A stretch of DNA of 64,000 bases from Falsiroseomonas sp. Lineage in GTDB: Bacteria; Pseudomonadota; Alphaproteobacteria; Acetobacterales; Acetobacteraceae. The stretch lies in assembly GCF_030695085.1 (NCBI RefSeq), contig NZ_JAUYTS010000159.1:56020-120019 (forward strand). Reading direction: 5' to 3'. The stretch's first letter is position 1; each line of letters begins with the position of its first letter. The notes under the pieces are model-generated. The model did no database searches. It was not told where the DNA came from and worked only from the letters and a program-made list of their open reading frames with translations. Positions 17,572-26,252 of this stretch are shown piece by piece. Both the position numbers and the translations under genes were made by a program.

Positions 17572-18551
17572 TCCGCCCGGATGCGCGCACGCGCGATCAG
17601 CACCCGGAAGCGCTCCAGCTCGCTGGTGATCAGCGCACGGAAGGCCTCCGGCGTACGCGGGGCGGCATCCGCGCCCTCCGTCACCAGCCGCGCCTTGAGG
17701 TCGGCGTCGTCCAGCAGGCCGTTCACCGCGGCGTTGATGCGGGCCACCACCTCCGGCGGCGTCGCGGCGGGGGCCACCAGGCCGTGCCACTGCACCACCT
17801 CGAAACCCGGCAGCGCCTCGGCGGCGATGGCGGGGATGCCGGGCAGTGCGTCGGACGGGGCGAGCGCGCTCATCCCCAGCCCCAGCAGGCGGCCATCGCG
17901 GATCGAGGGCAGCACCACCGGTGCACCGGCGAAGCTGGCCTTCAGCCGCCCGGCCATCAAATCGGCCAGCATCGGGCCATTGCCGCGATAGGGCACATGC
18001 ACCAGCTCGATCCCGGCCGCATCGCAGAACGCCGCCATCGTGATGTGGGACGCCGCGCCATTGCCGGCGCTGCCATATTCCAGGCTGCCGGGATTGGCCT
18101 TGGCGAGCGCGATGAATTCCGCGGCGGTGCGTGCCTGGACCGAAGGATGGATGGTCAGGATGGAGGGCAGGGTGGCGACCAGCGCCACCGGGGCGAAGTC
18201 GCGCAGCACGTCATAGGGGTTGTTCGGGTAGATCCAGGGGTTCACCGCCAGCGTGCCGACATGGCCCCACATCAGCGTGTGGCCATCCGCCGGGGCGCGC
18301 GCCACGGCGGTGGCACCCACCGTGCCGCCCGCACCGCCGCGATTCTCCACAACCACCGGGTGCCCGCCCAGCGCCTGTTGCAGCTTCATCGCCACCGGCC
18401 GCGCCAGCAGGTCATTCGACCCGCCAGGCGGGAAGGGCACCACGATGGTGATCGGCCGCGACGGCCAGGGCGCCTGCGCCAGGGCCGGCGTGGCGAGTGA
18501 CGACAGGCCCAGCAGGCTGCTGGCGCGGAGGAGGGTGCGGCGTGAGGGCAT
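17568..18551 (-). CDS. tripartite tricarboxylate transporter binding protein (TctC/Bug)
   Basis: Second Bug-family binding protein of the window (327 aa). A Tat/Sec-like signal (PSRRTLLRASSLLGLSSLAT, cleaved near ALAQA) precedes WPSRPITIVVPFPPGGSNDL, ENRGGAGGTVGA and VHVPYRGNGPMLAD. The start at 18551 has GGAGTGTCCC upstream; in-frame codons further upstream would lack a signal peptide. It is translationally coupled to the dihydroxyphthalate decarboxylase-like gene and diverges from the DapA-family gene across a 163-bp gap that holds a palindrome. Confidence 0.9.
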   Translation of the reverse strand: MPSRRTLLRASSLLGLSSLATPALAQAPWPSRPITIVVPFPPGGSNDLLARPVAMKLQQALGGHPVVVENRGGAGGTVGATAVARAPADGHTLMWGHVGTLAVNPWIYPNNPYDVLRDFAPVALVATLPSILTIHPSVQARTAAEFIALAKANPGSLEYGSAGNGAASHITMAAFCDAAGIELVHVPYRGNGPMLADLMAGRLKASFAGAPVVLPSIRDGRLLGLGMSALAPSDALPGIPAIAAEALPGFEVVQWHGLVAPAATPPEVVARINAAVNGLLDDADLKARLVTEGADAAPRTPEAFRALITSELERFRVLIARARIRAD

Positions 18552-18613
18552 GGGACACTCCGATGGGGTTTCCGCACAATCGCGCGTTGCAAAGGATTGC
18601 GGAAGGCGAATTC

Positions 18614-18624
18614 CCACATTGTGG
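18614..18624. promoter_or_regulatory. palindromic operator candidate between divergent genes
   Basis: CCACATTGTGG is a perfect 11-bp palindrome with further TT/AA pairing outside it, midway between the starts of tctC (18551) and the dapA-like gene (18715). It is the size of a dimeric regulator site, but no regulator gene is adjacent. Confidence 0.35.
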
Positions 18625-18714
18625 AAGCCTTGCCGATTGCTGCAACCCGCCCGCGAATGATTTCCAGCCGGGCCGGAGCTGCGTTAGGCTGCCTTGTCCC
18701 GCTGGAGAAAGCCG

Positions 18715-19659
18715 ATGACCAAGATGCGGATCGAGGGTTCCTTCGTCGCCCTGATCACCCCCTTCAATGCCGATGGCAGCGTCGATTTCGGCGGCTTCCG
18801 CACGCTGATCGACTGGCAGGCGAAGAACGGCACCTCCGCCGTGCTGATCATGGGCTCGACCGGGGAGGTCTCCATGCTGACGCCGGAGGAACGGCGCGAG
18901 ATCGTCGAGAAGACCGCCAAGATGAAGACCGGGAACATGAAGATGTTCTACGGCTGCACCGGCACCAGCACGGCGGCGACCATCGCCTATCTGAAGCACG
19001 CGAAGGCCGCCGGCGCCGATGGCGCGATCCTGGCGGCGCCGGCCTATATCTGCGCGCCGGAGGACGACATCGAGGCGTTCTTCGCCGAATGCGCGGATGC
19101 GGTGGAACTGCCGATCGGCATCTACAACAACCCGCCGCGGGTGAAGTCGGACCTGCATTGGGACCATCTGCTGCGGCTGATGAAGCATCCGAACATCGTC
19201 GTGCTAAAGGAAAGCACCACCCGCGTCGGCCAGGTGGCGCAGGTGTGTGCCGCGCAGCCGGATGCGACCATCATGTGCTGCGACAGCCCCAATCTGGGCC
19301 TGGTGGTGCCCACCATGTCGCTCGGCGGGCACGGCACGGCGAATATGACGGGCAATATCGACCCGGCCGGCATGGCGCTGCTTTCCACCCCCTGGGCCGA
19401 TCCGGCGCAGTCGGTGGTGTTCCGGGAGACCTATCTCCGGCTGCTGCCGCTGCTGCACTTCACCTATTCGGCGATCAACCCGGTGGCGGTGAAGTCGCTG
19501 ATGCAGGCGGTGGGGCTGCCGGCGGGGGATCTGCGGCGGCCGCTTTCGGGGCTGAAGCCGGACCATCTGGCGCGCGGCCTGGCCATCGTGCGGACCCTTG
19601 GCCTGGATGCGCGTTATGGCTGGAAGACCGCGCCCGGCCTGCCGATGGCGGCGGAGTAG
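18715..19659 (+). CDS. DapA-family aldolase/lyase (dihydrodipicolinate synthase-like)
   Basis: TIM-barrel Schiff-base enzyme (314 aa). It has the GSTGE loop (IMGSTGEVSML), the active-site Tyr137 in IGIYNNPPR and the Schiff-base Lys165 in NIVVLKEST, as in 4-hydroxy-tetrahydrodipicolinate synthase and the related pyruvate aldolases. It could be true DapA (lysine synthesis), but its place beside a Bug binding protein and a decarboxylase-like gene fits a catabolic keto-acid aldolase or dehydratase just as well. The ATG at 18715 follows GGAGAAAGCCG. It lies 24 bp before the first sulfite dehydrogenase gene and may be cotranscribed with it. Confidence 0.88.
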   Translation: MTKMRIEGSFVALITPFNADGSVDFGGFRTLIDWQAKNGTSAVLIMGSTGEVSMLTPEERREIVEKTAKMKTGNMKMFYGCTGTSTAATIAYLKHAKAAGADGAILAAPAYICAPEDDIEAFFAECADAVELPIGIYNNPPRVKSDLHWDHLLRLMKHPNIVVLKESTTRVGQVAQVCAAQPDATIMCCDSPNLGLVVPTMSLGGHGTANMTGNIDPAGMALLSTPWADPAQSVVFRETYLRLLPLLHFTYSAINPVAVKSLMQAVGLPAGDLRRPLSGLKPDHLARGLAIVRTLGLDARYGWKTAPGLPMAAE

Positions 19660-19683
19660 GGGCGGCTGCCGGAGTCGCGTTGC

Positions 19684-20994
19684 ATGGAACGAACAGCGCA
19701 GGAACTCTACGGCGACGATCCGCAGCGCGCCGATGCCGAGGTGTTCGGCCGCCGCGGCGCCCTGGAAGGGACATCGCTGCAGGTGATGCAGGCGGCGGTG
19801 GGGGCGCCCATTCCGGCCGCTGCCACGCTGCCGCCCGGCATCCTGCCCGCGGCCTTCGCCCGGCCCGGCGCCCTGAAGCTGTTGCGGATGCCCGGCAAGG
19901 CGGCGCTGCTGCTGCATGATGAACGTCCGATCTGCGCCGAGACGCCGGAGGTGCTGCTGGATGAGGCGGTGACCTCCGCCCATGTCATGTTCGTCCGCAA
20001 CAATGGCGGCATCCCGCCCGAAGTGGCGGACCCGCAATCCTGGCGCTTCACCGTGGAGGGGGAGGTCCAGGCGCCGCTGTCGCTGACGGTGGGGGAATTG
20101 CAGTCCCGCTTCCCGGTGGTGACCCGGCAGTTGCAACTGGAATGCGGCGGCAATGGCCGCGCCTTCCACCAGCCGGCGGCGCGCGGCAATCCCTGGGGCA
20201 ACGGCGCCATCAGCAATGGCGCATGGGCCGGCGTGCGGCTGCGGGACGTGCTGCTGGCGGCGGGTCTCAAGCCCGGCGCCCGCTTCACCGGGCACTATGG
20301 CGCCGATCCGCATCTGTCCGGTGCGCCGGGGCAGGTCTCGATCGCGCGCGGCATGCGGATCGAGAAGGCGCTGGATGAGGACACGCTGCTCGCCTTCGCC
20401 CTGAACGGCGCAGCGCTGCCGCATCTGCATGGCGCGCCGCTGCGGCTGGTGGTGCCGGGCTGGCCGGGCAGTCTCAGCCAGAAATGGCTGACCCGCATCT
20501 TGGTGCGCGACGTGCCGCATGATGGACCTGGCATGGGCGGCACCAGCTATCGCGTGCCACTGCATCCGGTGATTCCGGGCAGCGCCCAGGACGGGCGGGA
20601 TTTCGTGGAGCTGGAGAGCATGCCGGTGCGCTCGATCCTGACCAGCCACGCGCATGGCACGCATCTGCCGGCAGGCACGCGGCACCTCGATCTGCGCGGC
20701 GCCGCCTGGGCCGGGGATCTTGCGGTGCAGGCCCAGCATGTCAGCCTGGATTTCGGCACGACCTGGCAGAAGATGGCGCTGTTCCCGGCGGCCAACCGGC
20801 ATGCCTGGCAGCGCTGGCAGGGCCGCGTGACGGTGCCGGCCGATGGCTATTACGAGGTCTGGTATCGCGCGACGGATAGCGCCGGCCGGGTGCAGCCGCA
20901 CCAGGCCGCCAATTGGAACCCGCAGGGCTATGGCGCGAACCCGATCAGCCGTGCGGCGGTGTTCATCGGAAGAACGCTTGCCGTCTCCGCCTGA
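19684..20994 (+). CDS. SorA-like sulfite dehydrogenase, paralogue with decayed Tat signal
   Basis: Molybdopterin-dependent enzyme of the sulfite oxidase family (436 aa). The cofactor-binding domain has the Mo-ligand Cys in LQLECGGNGRAF, then GAWAGVRLRDVLLAAG, GHYGADPHLS and GWPGSLSQKWLTRI; the C-terminal Mo-co dimerisation domain carries LRGAAWAGD and GYYEVWYRATDSAGR. It is closely similar to the next gene along its whole length. Its N-terminus (GRRGALEGTSLQVMQAAVG) keeps the arginines, but the hydrophobic core is interrupted by Gln residues, so Tat export is doubtful. It may act in the cytoplasm or be dying. A 6-bp hairpin (20992-21005) spans its stop codon. Confidence 0.85.
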   Translation: MERTAQELYGDDPQRADAEVFGRRGALEGTSLQVMQAAVGAPIPAAATLPPGILPAAFARPGALKLLRMPGKAALLLHDERPICAETPEVLLDEAVTSAHVMFVRNNGGIPPEVADPQSWRFTVEGEVQAPLSLTVGELQSRFPVVTRQLQLECGGNGRAFHQPAARGNPWGNGAISNGAWAGVRLRDVLLAAGLKPGARFTGHYGADPHLSGAPGQVSIARGMRIEKALDEDTLLAFALNGAALPHLHGAPLRLVVPGWPGSLSQKWLTRILVRDVPHDGPGMGGTSYRVPLHPVIPGSAQDGRDFVELESMPVRSILTSHAHGTHLPAGTRHLDLRGAAWAGDLAVQAQHVSLDFGTTWQKMALFPAANRHAWQRWQGRVTVPADGYYEVWYRATDSAGRVQPHQAANWNPQGYGANPISRAAVFIGRTLAVSA

Positions 20995-21041
20995 TCGGTC
21001 GATCATACCTACGGACTATCGCAGATAAGAGGAAACGAGTC

Positions 21042-22373
21042 ATGACACGCAAGACCGAACGGTCCGTGCAGGAACTGTACCAGGACGACCCGGAGCGTGC
21101 CGATGCCATGGCCTTCGGCCGCCGTGGCGCACTGAAGGGCGCCGCGCTGGCGGCCATGGGCGGTGCGGTGGGCGCCGCCATTCCCTTGGGCGGCAACATG
21201 CCGCCCGGCACGCTGCCCGCCCTGTTCGGTCGCCCCGCCGCGGCGCAGGGCGCCGGAGGGGCTGCCGCCGGCCCGCAGATGATGCGCATCGACGGCAAGG
21301 TGGAGATGATCCTGCAGGGCGACCGCCCCCTGGTTCTGGAAGCGCCCGAGACGATCCTCGATGACGCCGTCACGCCCAACGACAAGATCTTCGTGCGCAA
21401 CAACGGGCAGATTCCGCCCGTGGCCGAGAACGCGGATTCCTGGAAGGTGACCATCGACGGCGAGGTGAATGCGCCGCTCGAACTCAGCGTGGTCGAGTTG
21501 CGGAGCCGTTTCGAGAATGTGACGCGTGAACTCCAGATGGAATGCGGCGGCAATGGCCGCGCGCAGTTCGCGCCGCAGACGCGCGGCAACCAGTGGGGCA
21601 ATGGCGCCATCTGCAACGCGTCCTGGACCGGCGTGCGCCTGCGCGACGTCCTGCGCGCCGCCGGCGTGAAGGATGGCGCGAAGCACACCGGCCATTACGG
21701 CGCGGACCCGCATCTCTCCGGCACGGAGGACCGCCAGGCGATCAGCCGCGGCATGCCTGTCGAGAAGGCGATGGACGAGGACACGCTCATCGTCTTCGCG
21801 GTGAATGGCGGGCCCATCCCGCATATCAACGGTGCGCCGGTTCGCCTGCTGGTGCCGGGCTGGCCGGGCAGCCTCAGCCAGAAATGGCTGACCCGCGTGA
21901 CCCTGCTGAACGAGCCGCATCGTGGCCAGGGGATGGGTGGCACCAGTTATCGCGTGCCGGTCACGCCCATCGTGCCGGGCAGCAGCAATGACGGCGCCAG
22001 CTTCCGCGACATGACCAGCATGCCGGTACGCTCCATCCTGTCCTCGCACGCGCATGGTACGCGGTTGGCGGCGGGCACGCGCAGCCTCGACCTGCGCGGT
22101 GCCGCCTGGGCCGGCGACCACACGGTGCGCGCGATGCACGCCAGCGTGGATTTCGGCGCGACCTGGACGGAGATGCAGGTGGCAGACCCCGCCAATCGCC
22201 ACGCCTGGCAGCGCTGGCAGGGCCGCGTGGCGCTGCCTTCCGACGGCTATTATGAAGTGTGGTATCGCGCGACCGACAGCGAGGGGCGGATGCAACCCCA
22301 CGCTCCGGCCAATTGGAACCCGCAGGGCTATGGCGCCAACGCCATCGGCCGCGCCGCAGTCCTGGTGGGCTGA
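21042..22373 (+). CDS. sorA: sulfite dehydrogenase (cytochrome), molybdopterin subunit SorA
   Basis: Periplasmic sulfite dehydrogenase catalytic subunit (443 aa), expected to oxidise sulfite to sulfate and pass electrons to a c-type cytochrome. The N-terminal GRRGALKGAALAAMGGAVGA is an intact Tat signal, as needed for a folded Mo enzyme. The Mo-ligand Cys lies in LQMECGGNGRAQF; the remaining motifs match the upstream paralogue. AGAGGAAACGAG precedes the ATG at 21042. Its TGA overlaps the ATG of the cytochrome gene by one base, strong evidence for a SorAB complex. The sulfite substrate follows from the family; other sulfoxide- or sulfite-like substrates cannot be excluded. Confidence 0.9.
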   Translation: MTRKTERSVQELYQDDPERADAMAFGRRGALKGAALAAMGGAVGAAIPLGGNMPPGTLPALFGRPAAAQGAGGAAAGPQMMRIDGKVEMILQGDRPLVLEAPETILDDAVTPNDKIFVRNNGQIPPVAENADSWKVTIDGEVNAPLELSVVELRSRFENVTRELQMECGGNGRAQFAPQTRGNQWGNGAICNASWTGVRLRDVLRAAGVKDGAKHTGHYGADPHLSGTEDRQAISRGMPVEKAMDEDTLIVFAVNGGPIPHINGAPVRLLVPGWPGSLSQKWLTRVTLLNEPHRGQGMGGTSYRVPVTPIVPGSSNDGASFRDMTSMPVRSILSSHAHGTRLAAGTRSLDLRGAAWAGDHTVRAMHASVDFGATWTEMQVADPANRHAWQRWQGRVALPSDGYYEVWYRATDSEGRMQPHAPANWNPQGYGANAIGRAAVLVG

Positions 22374-22765
22374 TGCGCAAGACGCTTGCCTTTCTGCTGC
22401 TGCTGGGTGGGGGCGTGGCCCTCACCCAGATGCCCGGCACCCAAGCGCCCATCCTGCGCGCCGCCTGGGCGCAATCCGCCAGCCTGGATGCTGCGACGCA
22501 GCCGGCGGAGGAGCCCTCCGTCCTTCCGGCGGGCGAAGGGCAGGAGGAGGTGTTCTACGCCTGCACCGCCTGCCACAGCACCGCGATCATCCGCCGCAGC
22601 CGCTTCAGCCGCGAGCGCTGGGACGAGTTGATGACCTGGATGACCGAGGTCCACGGCATGAATCCGCTGGAAGGCGAGGAGCGCACGCTGATCGTGAGCT
22701 ACCTGGCCCAGCATTTCGGTCCGGCCCAGGCCCCCGCGCGGGGGCGCAACCCCTTCCTGAACTAG
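22373..22765 (+). CDS. sorB: c-type cytochrome, SorB-like electron acceptor
   Basis: A 130-residue exported monoheme cytochrome. A signal peptide (MRKTLAFLLLLGGGVALTQ) is followed by a disordered linker and the heme site CTACHS, with a probable axial Met in HGMNPLEGEE. This layout matches the SorB subunit of sulfite dehydrogenases. It overlaps the sorA stop and is the last gene of the cluster. Electrons would go on to a soluble cytochrome or oxidase not encoded in the window. Confidence 0.85.
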   Translation: MRKTLAFLLLLGGGVALTQMPGTQAPILRAAWAQSASLDAATQPAEEPSVLPAGEGQEEVFYACTACHSTAIIRRSRFSRERWDELMTWMTEVHGMNPLEGEERTLIVSYLAQHFGPAQAPARGRNPFLN

Positions 22766-22766
22766 C

Positions 22767-22949
22767 TCAGCGTTTCGCGCCGCCATGCCCCACCGCGGGG
22801 CCGGGCGGCGCGGCGCCGGGGTCCTTTGGCGTCTCGGCCGGTTTTTGGGCCGGGCCGTGCACGGCTGGGCCGACCGGGGCGGGGCCGGGGTCGGGCTTGC
22901 CGTCGCTGTCGCTGGTGGAGGCGCCGCCGCCGCGTTCCTGGGTGCTCAT
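22767..22949 (-). CDS. 60-aa Pro/Gly-rich hypothetical protein
   Basis: A short, low-complexity protein rich in Pro, Gly and Ala (GKPDPGPAPVGPAVHGPAQ), with no fold or membrane segment expected. The case for it being real is the ribosome-binding site AAGGAAAC eight bases before the ATG at 22949 and its fit between the sorB stop and the pcaF leader. Such disordered small proteins are frequent in this group and unassigned. It may also be a chance open frame. Confidence 0.45.
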   Translation of the reverse strand: MSTQERGGGASTSDSDGKPDPGPAPVGPAVHGPAQKPAETPKDPGAAPPGPAVGHGGAKR

Positions 22950-23074
22950 CGGGATGTTTCCTTCGCGTTCGATCCGGTTCCCAACGCCCGTCCAGGCCGC
23001 CGGTTTTCCGGGGCACCGTTGACGCGCGGCCGCCGCGGCGGCACGAACCCCGAAACCTGTCGAGGAACCCGACC

Positions 23075-24283
23075 ATGGCCGACGCCTTCATCTGCGACGC
23101 CGCCCGCACCGCGATCGGCCGCTACGCCGGCGCGCTGAAGGATGTGCGCCCCGACGACCTCGGCGCCGTGCCGATCAAGGCGCTGATGGCGCGCAACCCG
23201 GGCCTCGACTGGGCGGCGGTGGAGGATGTGATCTTCGGCTGCGCCAACCAGGCGGGCGAGGACAACCGCAACGTCGCGCGCATGTCCGCCCTGCTGGCCG
23301 GCCTGCCCGAATCGATTCCCGGCGCCACCGTCAACCGCCTGTGCGGCTCCGGCATGGATGCCGTCGGCATCGCCGCGCGTGCCATCAAGGCGGGCGAGGC
23401 CGAGCTGATGCTGGCCGGCGGCGTGGAGAGCATGACCCGCGCCCCCTTCGTCATGGGCAAGTCGGCGGAAGCCTTTGGCCGCGCCGCGGAGATCTACGAC
23501 ACCACCATCGGCTGGCGCTTCGTGAACCCGAAGATGAAGGCCGGCTTCGGCATCGATTCCATGCCGGAGACGGCGGAGAACGTCGCGCAGGATTTCCAGG
23601 TCTCGCGCGCCGACCAGGACGCCTTCGCCTACCGGTCGCAGCAGCGCGCCGGCAAGGCGCAGGCCTCCGGCCGCTTCGCGCAGGAAATCGTGCCGGTCTC
23701 CATCGCGCGCCGGAAGGGCGACCCGGTGATCGTGGACCAGGACGAGCATCTGCGCCCGGACACCACCATGGAGGCCCTGGCGAAGCTCGGCACGCCGTTC
23801 CGCAAGGATGGCGGCAGCGTCACCGCCGGAAATGCCTCCGGCGTCAATGACGGCGCCTGCGCCATCCTGGTCGCCAGCGCGGAGGGTGCGCGCAAGCACG
23901 GGCTGACGCCGCGGGCGCGGGTGGTGGCGGCGGCCACGGCCGGCGTGGCGCCGCGCATCATGGGCTTCGGCCCGGCGCCGGCGGTGAAGCGCGTGCTGGC
24001 CAAGGCGGGCCTCAGCCTTTCCGACATGGCTGTGATCGAATTGAACGAAGCCTTCGCCGCGCAGGCGCTGGCGGTGACGCGCGATCTCGGCCTGCCGGAT
24101 GATGCGGCGCATGTGAACCCGAATGGCGGCGCCATCGCGCTCGGCCATCCGCTCGGCATGTCCGGCGCGCGGCTGGTGCAGACGGCGGTGCAGGAGCTGC
24201 ACAACCGTGGCGAGCGCTATGCGCTGGTCACCATGTGCATCGGCGTCGGCCAGGGTATCGCCATGGTGCTCGAGCGCGTCTGA
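23075..24283 (+). CDS. pcaF: beta-ketoadipyl-CoA thiolase
   Basis: Thiolase (402 aa) that splits 3-oxoadipyl-CoA to succinyl-CoA and acetyl-CoA, the last step of the beta-ketoadipate pathway. Nucleophile Cys90 lies in NRLCGSGMDAV; NEAFAAQ, GGAIALGHPLGMSGAR and TMCIGVGQG supply the remaining active-site His and Cys. The 402-aa length and the AEIYDTTIGWRFVNPKM insertion, typical of PcaF/PaaJ, separate it from biosynthetic acetoacetyl-CoA thiolases. It heads a pcaF-L-H-G-B run; the succinyl-CoA transferase pcaIJ is not in the window. A 23-bp stem-loop and about 118 bp separate it from pcaL, so an internal promoter is possible. Confidence 0.93.
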   Translation: MADAFICDAARTAIGRYAGALKDVRPDDLGAVPIKALMARNPGLDWAAVEDVIFGCANQAGEDNRNVARMSALLAGLPESIPGATVNRLCGSGMDAVGIAARAIKAGEAELMLAGGVESMTRAPFVMGKSAEAFGRAAEIYDTTIGWRFVNPKMKAGFGIDSMPETAENVAQDFQVSRADQDAFAYRSQQRAGKAQASGRFAQEIVPVSIARRKGDPVIVDQDEHLRPDTTMEALAKLGTPFRKDGGSVTAGNASGVNDGACAILVASAEGARKHGLTPRARVVAAATAGVAPRIMGFGPAPAVKRVLAKAGLSLSDMAVIELNEAFAAQALAVTRDLGLPDDAAHVNPNGGAIALGHPLGMSGARLVQTAVQELHNRGERYALVTMCIGVGQGIAMVLERV

Positions 24284-24312
24284 GGTCTGGTGACTCAGCG
24301 CGCCTGAGGCGG

Positions 24313-24335
24313 GACGGGCCAGCTCGCGGCCCGTC
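24313..24335 (+). other. stem-loop between pcaF and pcaL
   Basis: GACGGGCC (24313-24320) pairs perfectly with GGCCCGTC (24328-24335) around a 7-nt loop, 30 bp after the pcaF stop. No T-run follows. It may end or slow pcaF transcription, or protect the 3' end of the message. Confidence 0.45.
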
Positions 24336-24400
24336 CACACGGCTTCCCGGCGGCCGCCATCGAATGTTAGATACGTTATGTCATCAGGTGGGGAGCCGGG

Positions 24401-25540
24401 ATGTTTTTGCACCTGGGGGATATTGTCGTGCACGCCGCGGTGGAGGGGCCCACCGAGGCGCCTCCGCTACTGATGCTGCATTCCATCGGCACGACGATGC
24501 AGGTCTTCGAACCGCAGGTCGCCGTGCTGGCGCGCACGCATCGCGTGATTCGCATGGATCTGCGCGGCCACGGCCTCACCAGCGTGACCGACGGCGACTA
24601 CTCGATGGAGTTGCACGCATCGGATGCGCTGGCGCTGCTCGATGCGCTGGGGGTGCGTGAAGCGCATGTGCTGGGCATGTCGATCGGCGGGCGAATCGCC
24701 ATGCAGCTCGCCGCCATGGCGCCGGAGCGTGTGCTGTCGCTGATGCTGATGGACACGGCGCTGGAATTCCCGCCGCCGCAGGCCTGGCAGGATCGCATCG
24801 ACGCGGTGCGCGAGATCGGCACCGAGGCGCTGGTCGAGGTGGTGATGCCGCGCTGGGTGGTGGACCCGTCACTCGCCTCCTCCCAGGGCATGCGGCAGAT
24901 GCTGCTGCGGACGGATCGCCGCGGCTATGCCGGTTCCGCCGCCGCGCTGCGCGATGCGCGCGCCGCCCAGGTCGCCGGGCGCATCGCCTGCCCGACCACG
25001 GTGATGGTCGGCGACCGCGACGTCGCCACCCCGCCCGAACTGGCGAAGGAGGTGCAGGCCGCGATCCCTGGCAGCCGCTATGTCGAGATCAGCGAGGCCG
25101 GTCATTTGCCGACCCTGGAACGCGCGGACCAGGCGACCGCCGCGATCCTGGAGCATTTCGCAACCCTCGCCCCCGCCGCGGGCCGGGATGCCGGCCTCGC
25201 CATCCGCAAATCCGTGTTGGGGGAGGCGCATGTGGCCCGCGCCAGCGCCAACGTCACGGCACTCGACGCGCCGTTCCAGGACTGGATCACCGCCAATGTC
25301 TGGGGCGGCATCTGGACCCGCCCGGGCCTGACGCGCCACACCCGCAGCCTGCTGTGTATCGGCATGATGGCCGCGCTCGCCCGGCACGAGGAACTGGAAC
25401 TGCACCTCCGCGCCACACGCAACACCGGCGTGACGCCGGAGGAGGTGGGCGAGGTTTTGTTGCAGGTGGGCGCCTATGCGGGTGTGCCGACGGCGAATGC
25501 CGCGCTTAAGATCGCGAAGGCCGTCCTCAAGGAAGAATAG
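24401..25540 (+). CDS. pcaL: fused 3-oxoadipate enol-lactonase / 4-carboxymuconolactone decarboxylase
   Basis: Bifunctional enzyme (379 aa) for two consecutive steps of protocatechuate breakdown. Residues 1-250 are an alpha/beta-hydrolase (PcaD) with nucleophile Ser94 in LGMSIGGRIA, acid Asp in VGDRDVATPP and His in SEAGHLPTLE. Residues 255-379 are a carboxymuconolactone decarboxylase (PcaC) with WGGIWTRPGLTRHTRSLLC and RNTGVTPEEVGEVLLQVGAYAGVP. The fusion is known as PcaL or PcaDC in some actinobacteria and Alphaproteobacteria. It ends 4 bp before pcaH. Confidence 0.93.
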   Translation: MFLHLGDIVVHAAVEGPTEAPPLLMLHSIGTTMQVFEPQVAVLARTHRVIRMDLRGHGLTSVTDGDYSMELHASDALALLDALGVREAHVLGMSIGGRIAMQLAAMAPERVLSLMLMDTALEFPPPQAWQDRIDAVREIGTEALVEVVMPRWVVDPSLASSQGMRQMLLRTDRRGYAGSAAALRDARAAQVAGRIACPTTVMVGDRDVATPPELAKEVQAAIPGSRYVEISEAGHLPTLERADQATAAILEHFATLAPAAGRDAGLAIRKSVLGEAHVARASANVTALDAPFQDWITANVWGGIWTRPGLTRHTRSLLCIGMMAALARHEELELHLRATRNTGVTPEEVGEVLLQVGAYAGVPTANAALKIAKAVLKEE

Positions 25541-25544
25541 GCAA

Positions 25545-26252
25545 ATGCCAGACCCCATCCCCTTCCGCCGCCCGGACCCGGCGACGCAGCCGCCCTATGA
25601 CGCGCCGGAATACGGCAGCACGCATAAGCGCCATCCGAAGCAGAAGCTGGTGGTGGTCCCGCATACGCTGACCGAGACGAGCGGCCCGCGCTTCGACCCC
25701 GCCTTCTACCCGCCGCAGGTGGACATGTCCCAGGTCGGCGGGCGTGCCGCGATGGGGGAGCGGATCATCGTCGCCGGCCGCGTGACGGATGAGGATGGCC
25801 GGCCGCTGCGCGGCGCGATGGTGGAGGTGTGGCAGGCCAATTCCTCCGGCCGGTATCACCACCCGCGCGACCAGCATGACGCGCCCCTCGATCCCAATTT
25901 CGAGGGACGTGCGCGGTTGTTCACCGATGCGGAGGGCCATTACAGCTTCACCAGCATCAAGCCCGGCGCCTATCCCTGGCGCAACCACGCCAATGCCTGG
26001 CGGCCGATCCATATCCATTTCGGGCTGCATGGCGCGGGCTTCGCGCAGCGCATGATCACCCAGATGTATTTCCCCGGCGACCCGCTGCTGCCGCTGGACC
26101 CGGTGTTCAACTGCACGGCGGATGAGGCCGCGCGCAACCGGCTGGTCTCGAGCTTCGACCTGGATATCACCCAGCCGGAATGGGCGCTGGGCTACCGCTT
26201 CGACATCGTGCTGCGCGGCCCGGCCGCCACGCCCTTCGAGAACACGCCATGA
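25545..26252 (+). CDS. pcaH: protocatechuate 3,4-dioxygenase beta subunit
   Basis: Iron-bearing subunit (235 aa) of intradiol protocatechuate 3,4-dioxygenase, which cleaves protocatechuate to 3-carboxy-cis,cis-muconate. The Fe(III) ligands are all seen: Tyr in SSGRYHHPRD, Tyr in PGAYPWRN, and two His in RPIHIHFGL. MITQMYFPGDPLLPLDPV and YRFDIVLRG are typical of PcaH. The next gene, pcaG, overlaps its stop by ATGA, in line with an equimolar alpha-beta complex. Confidence 0.95.
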   Translation: MPDPIPFRRPDPATQPPYDAPEYGSTHKRHPKQKLVVVPHTLTETSGPRFDPAFYPPQVDMSQVGGRAAMGERIIVAGRVTDEDGRPLRGAMVEVWQANSSGRYHHPRDQHDAPLDPNFEGRARLFTDAEGHYSFTSIKPGAYPWRNHANAWRPIHIHFGLHGAGFAQRMITQMYFPGDPLLPLDPVFNCTADEAARNRLVSSFDLDITQPEWALGYRFDIVLRGPAATPFENTP

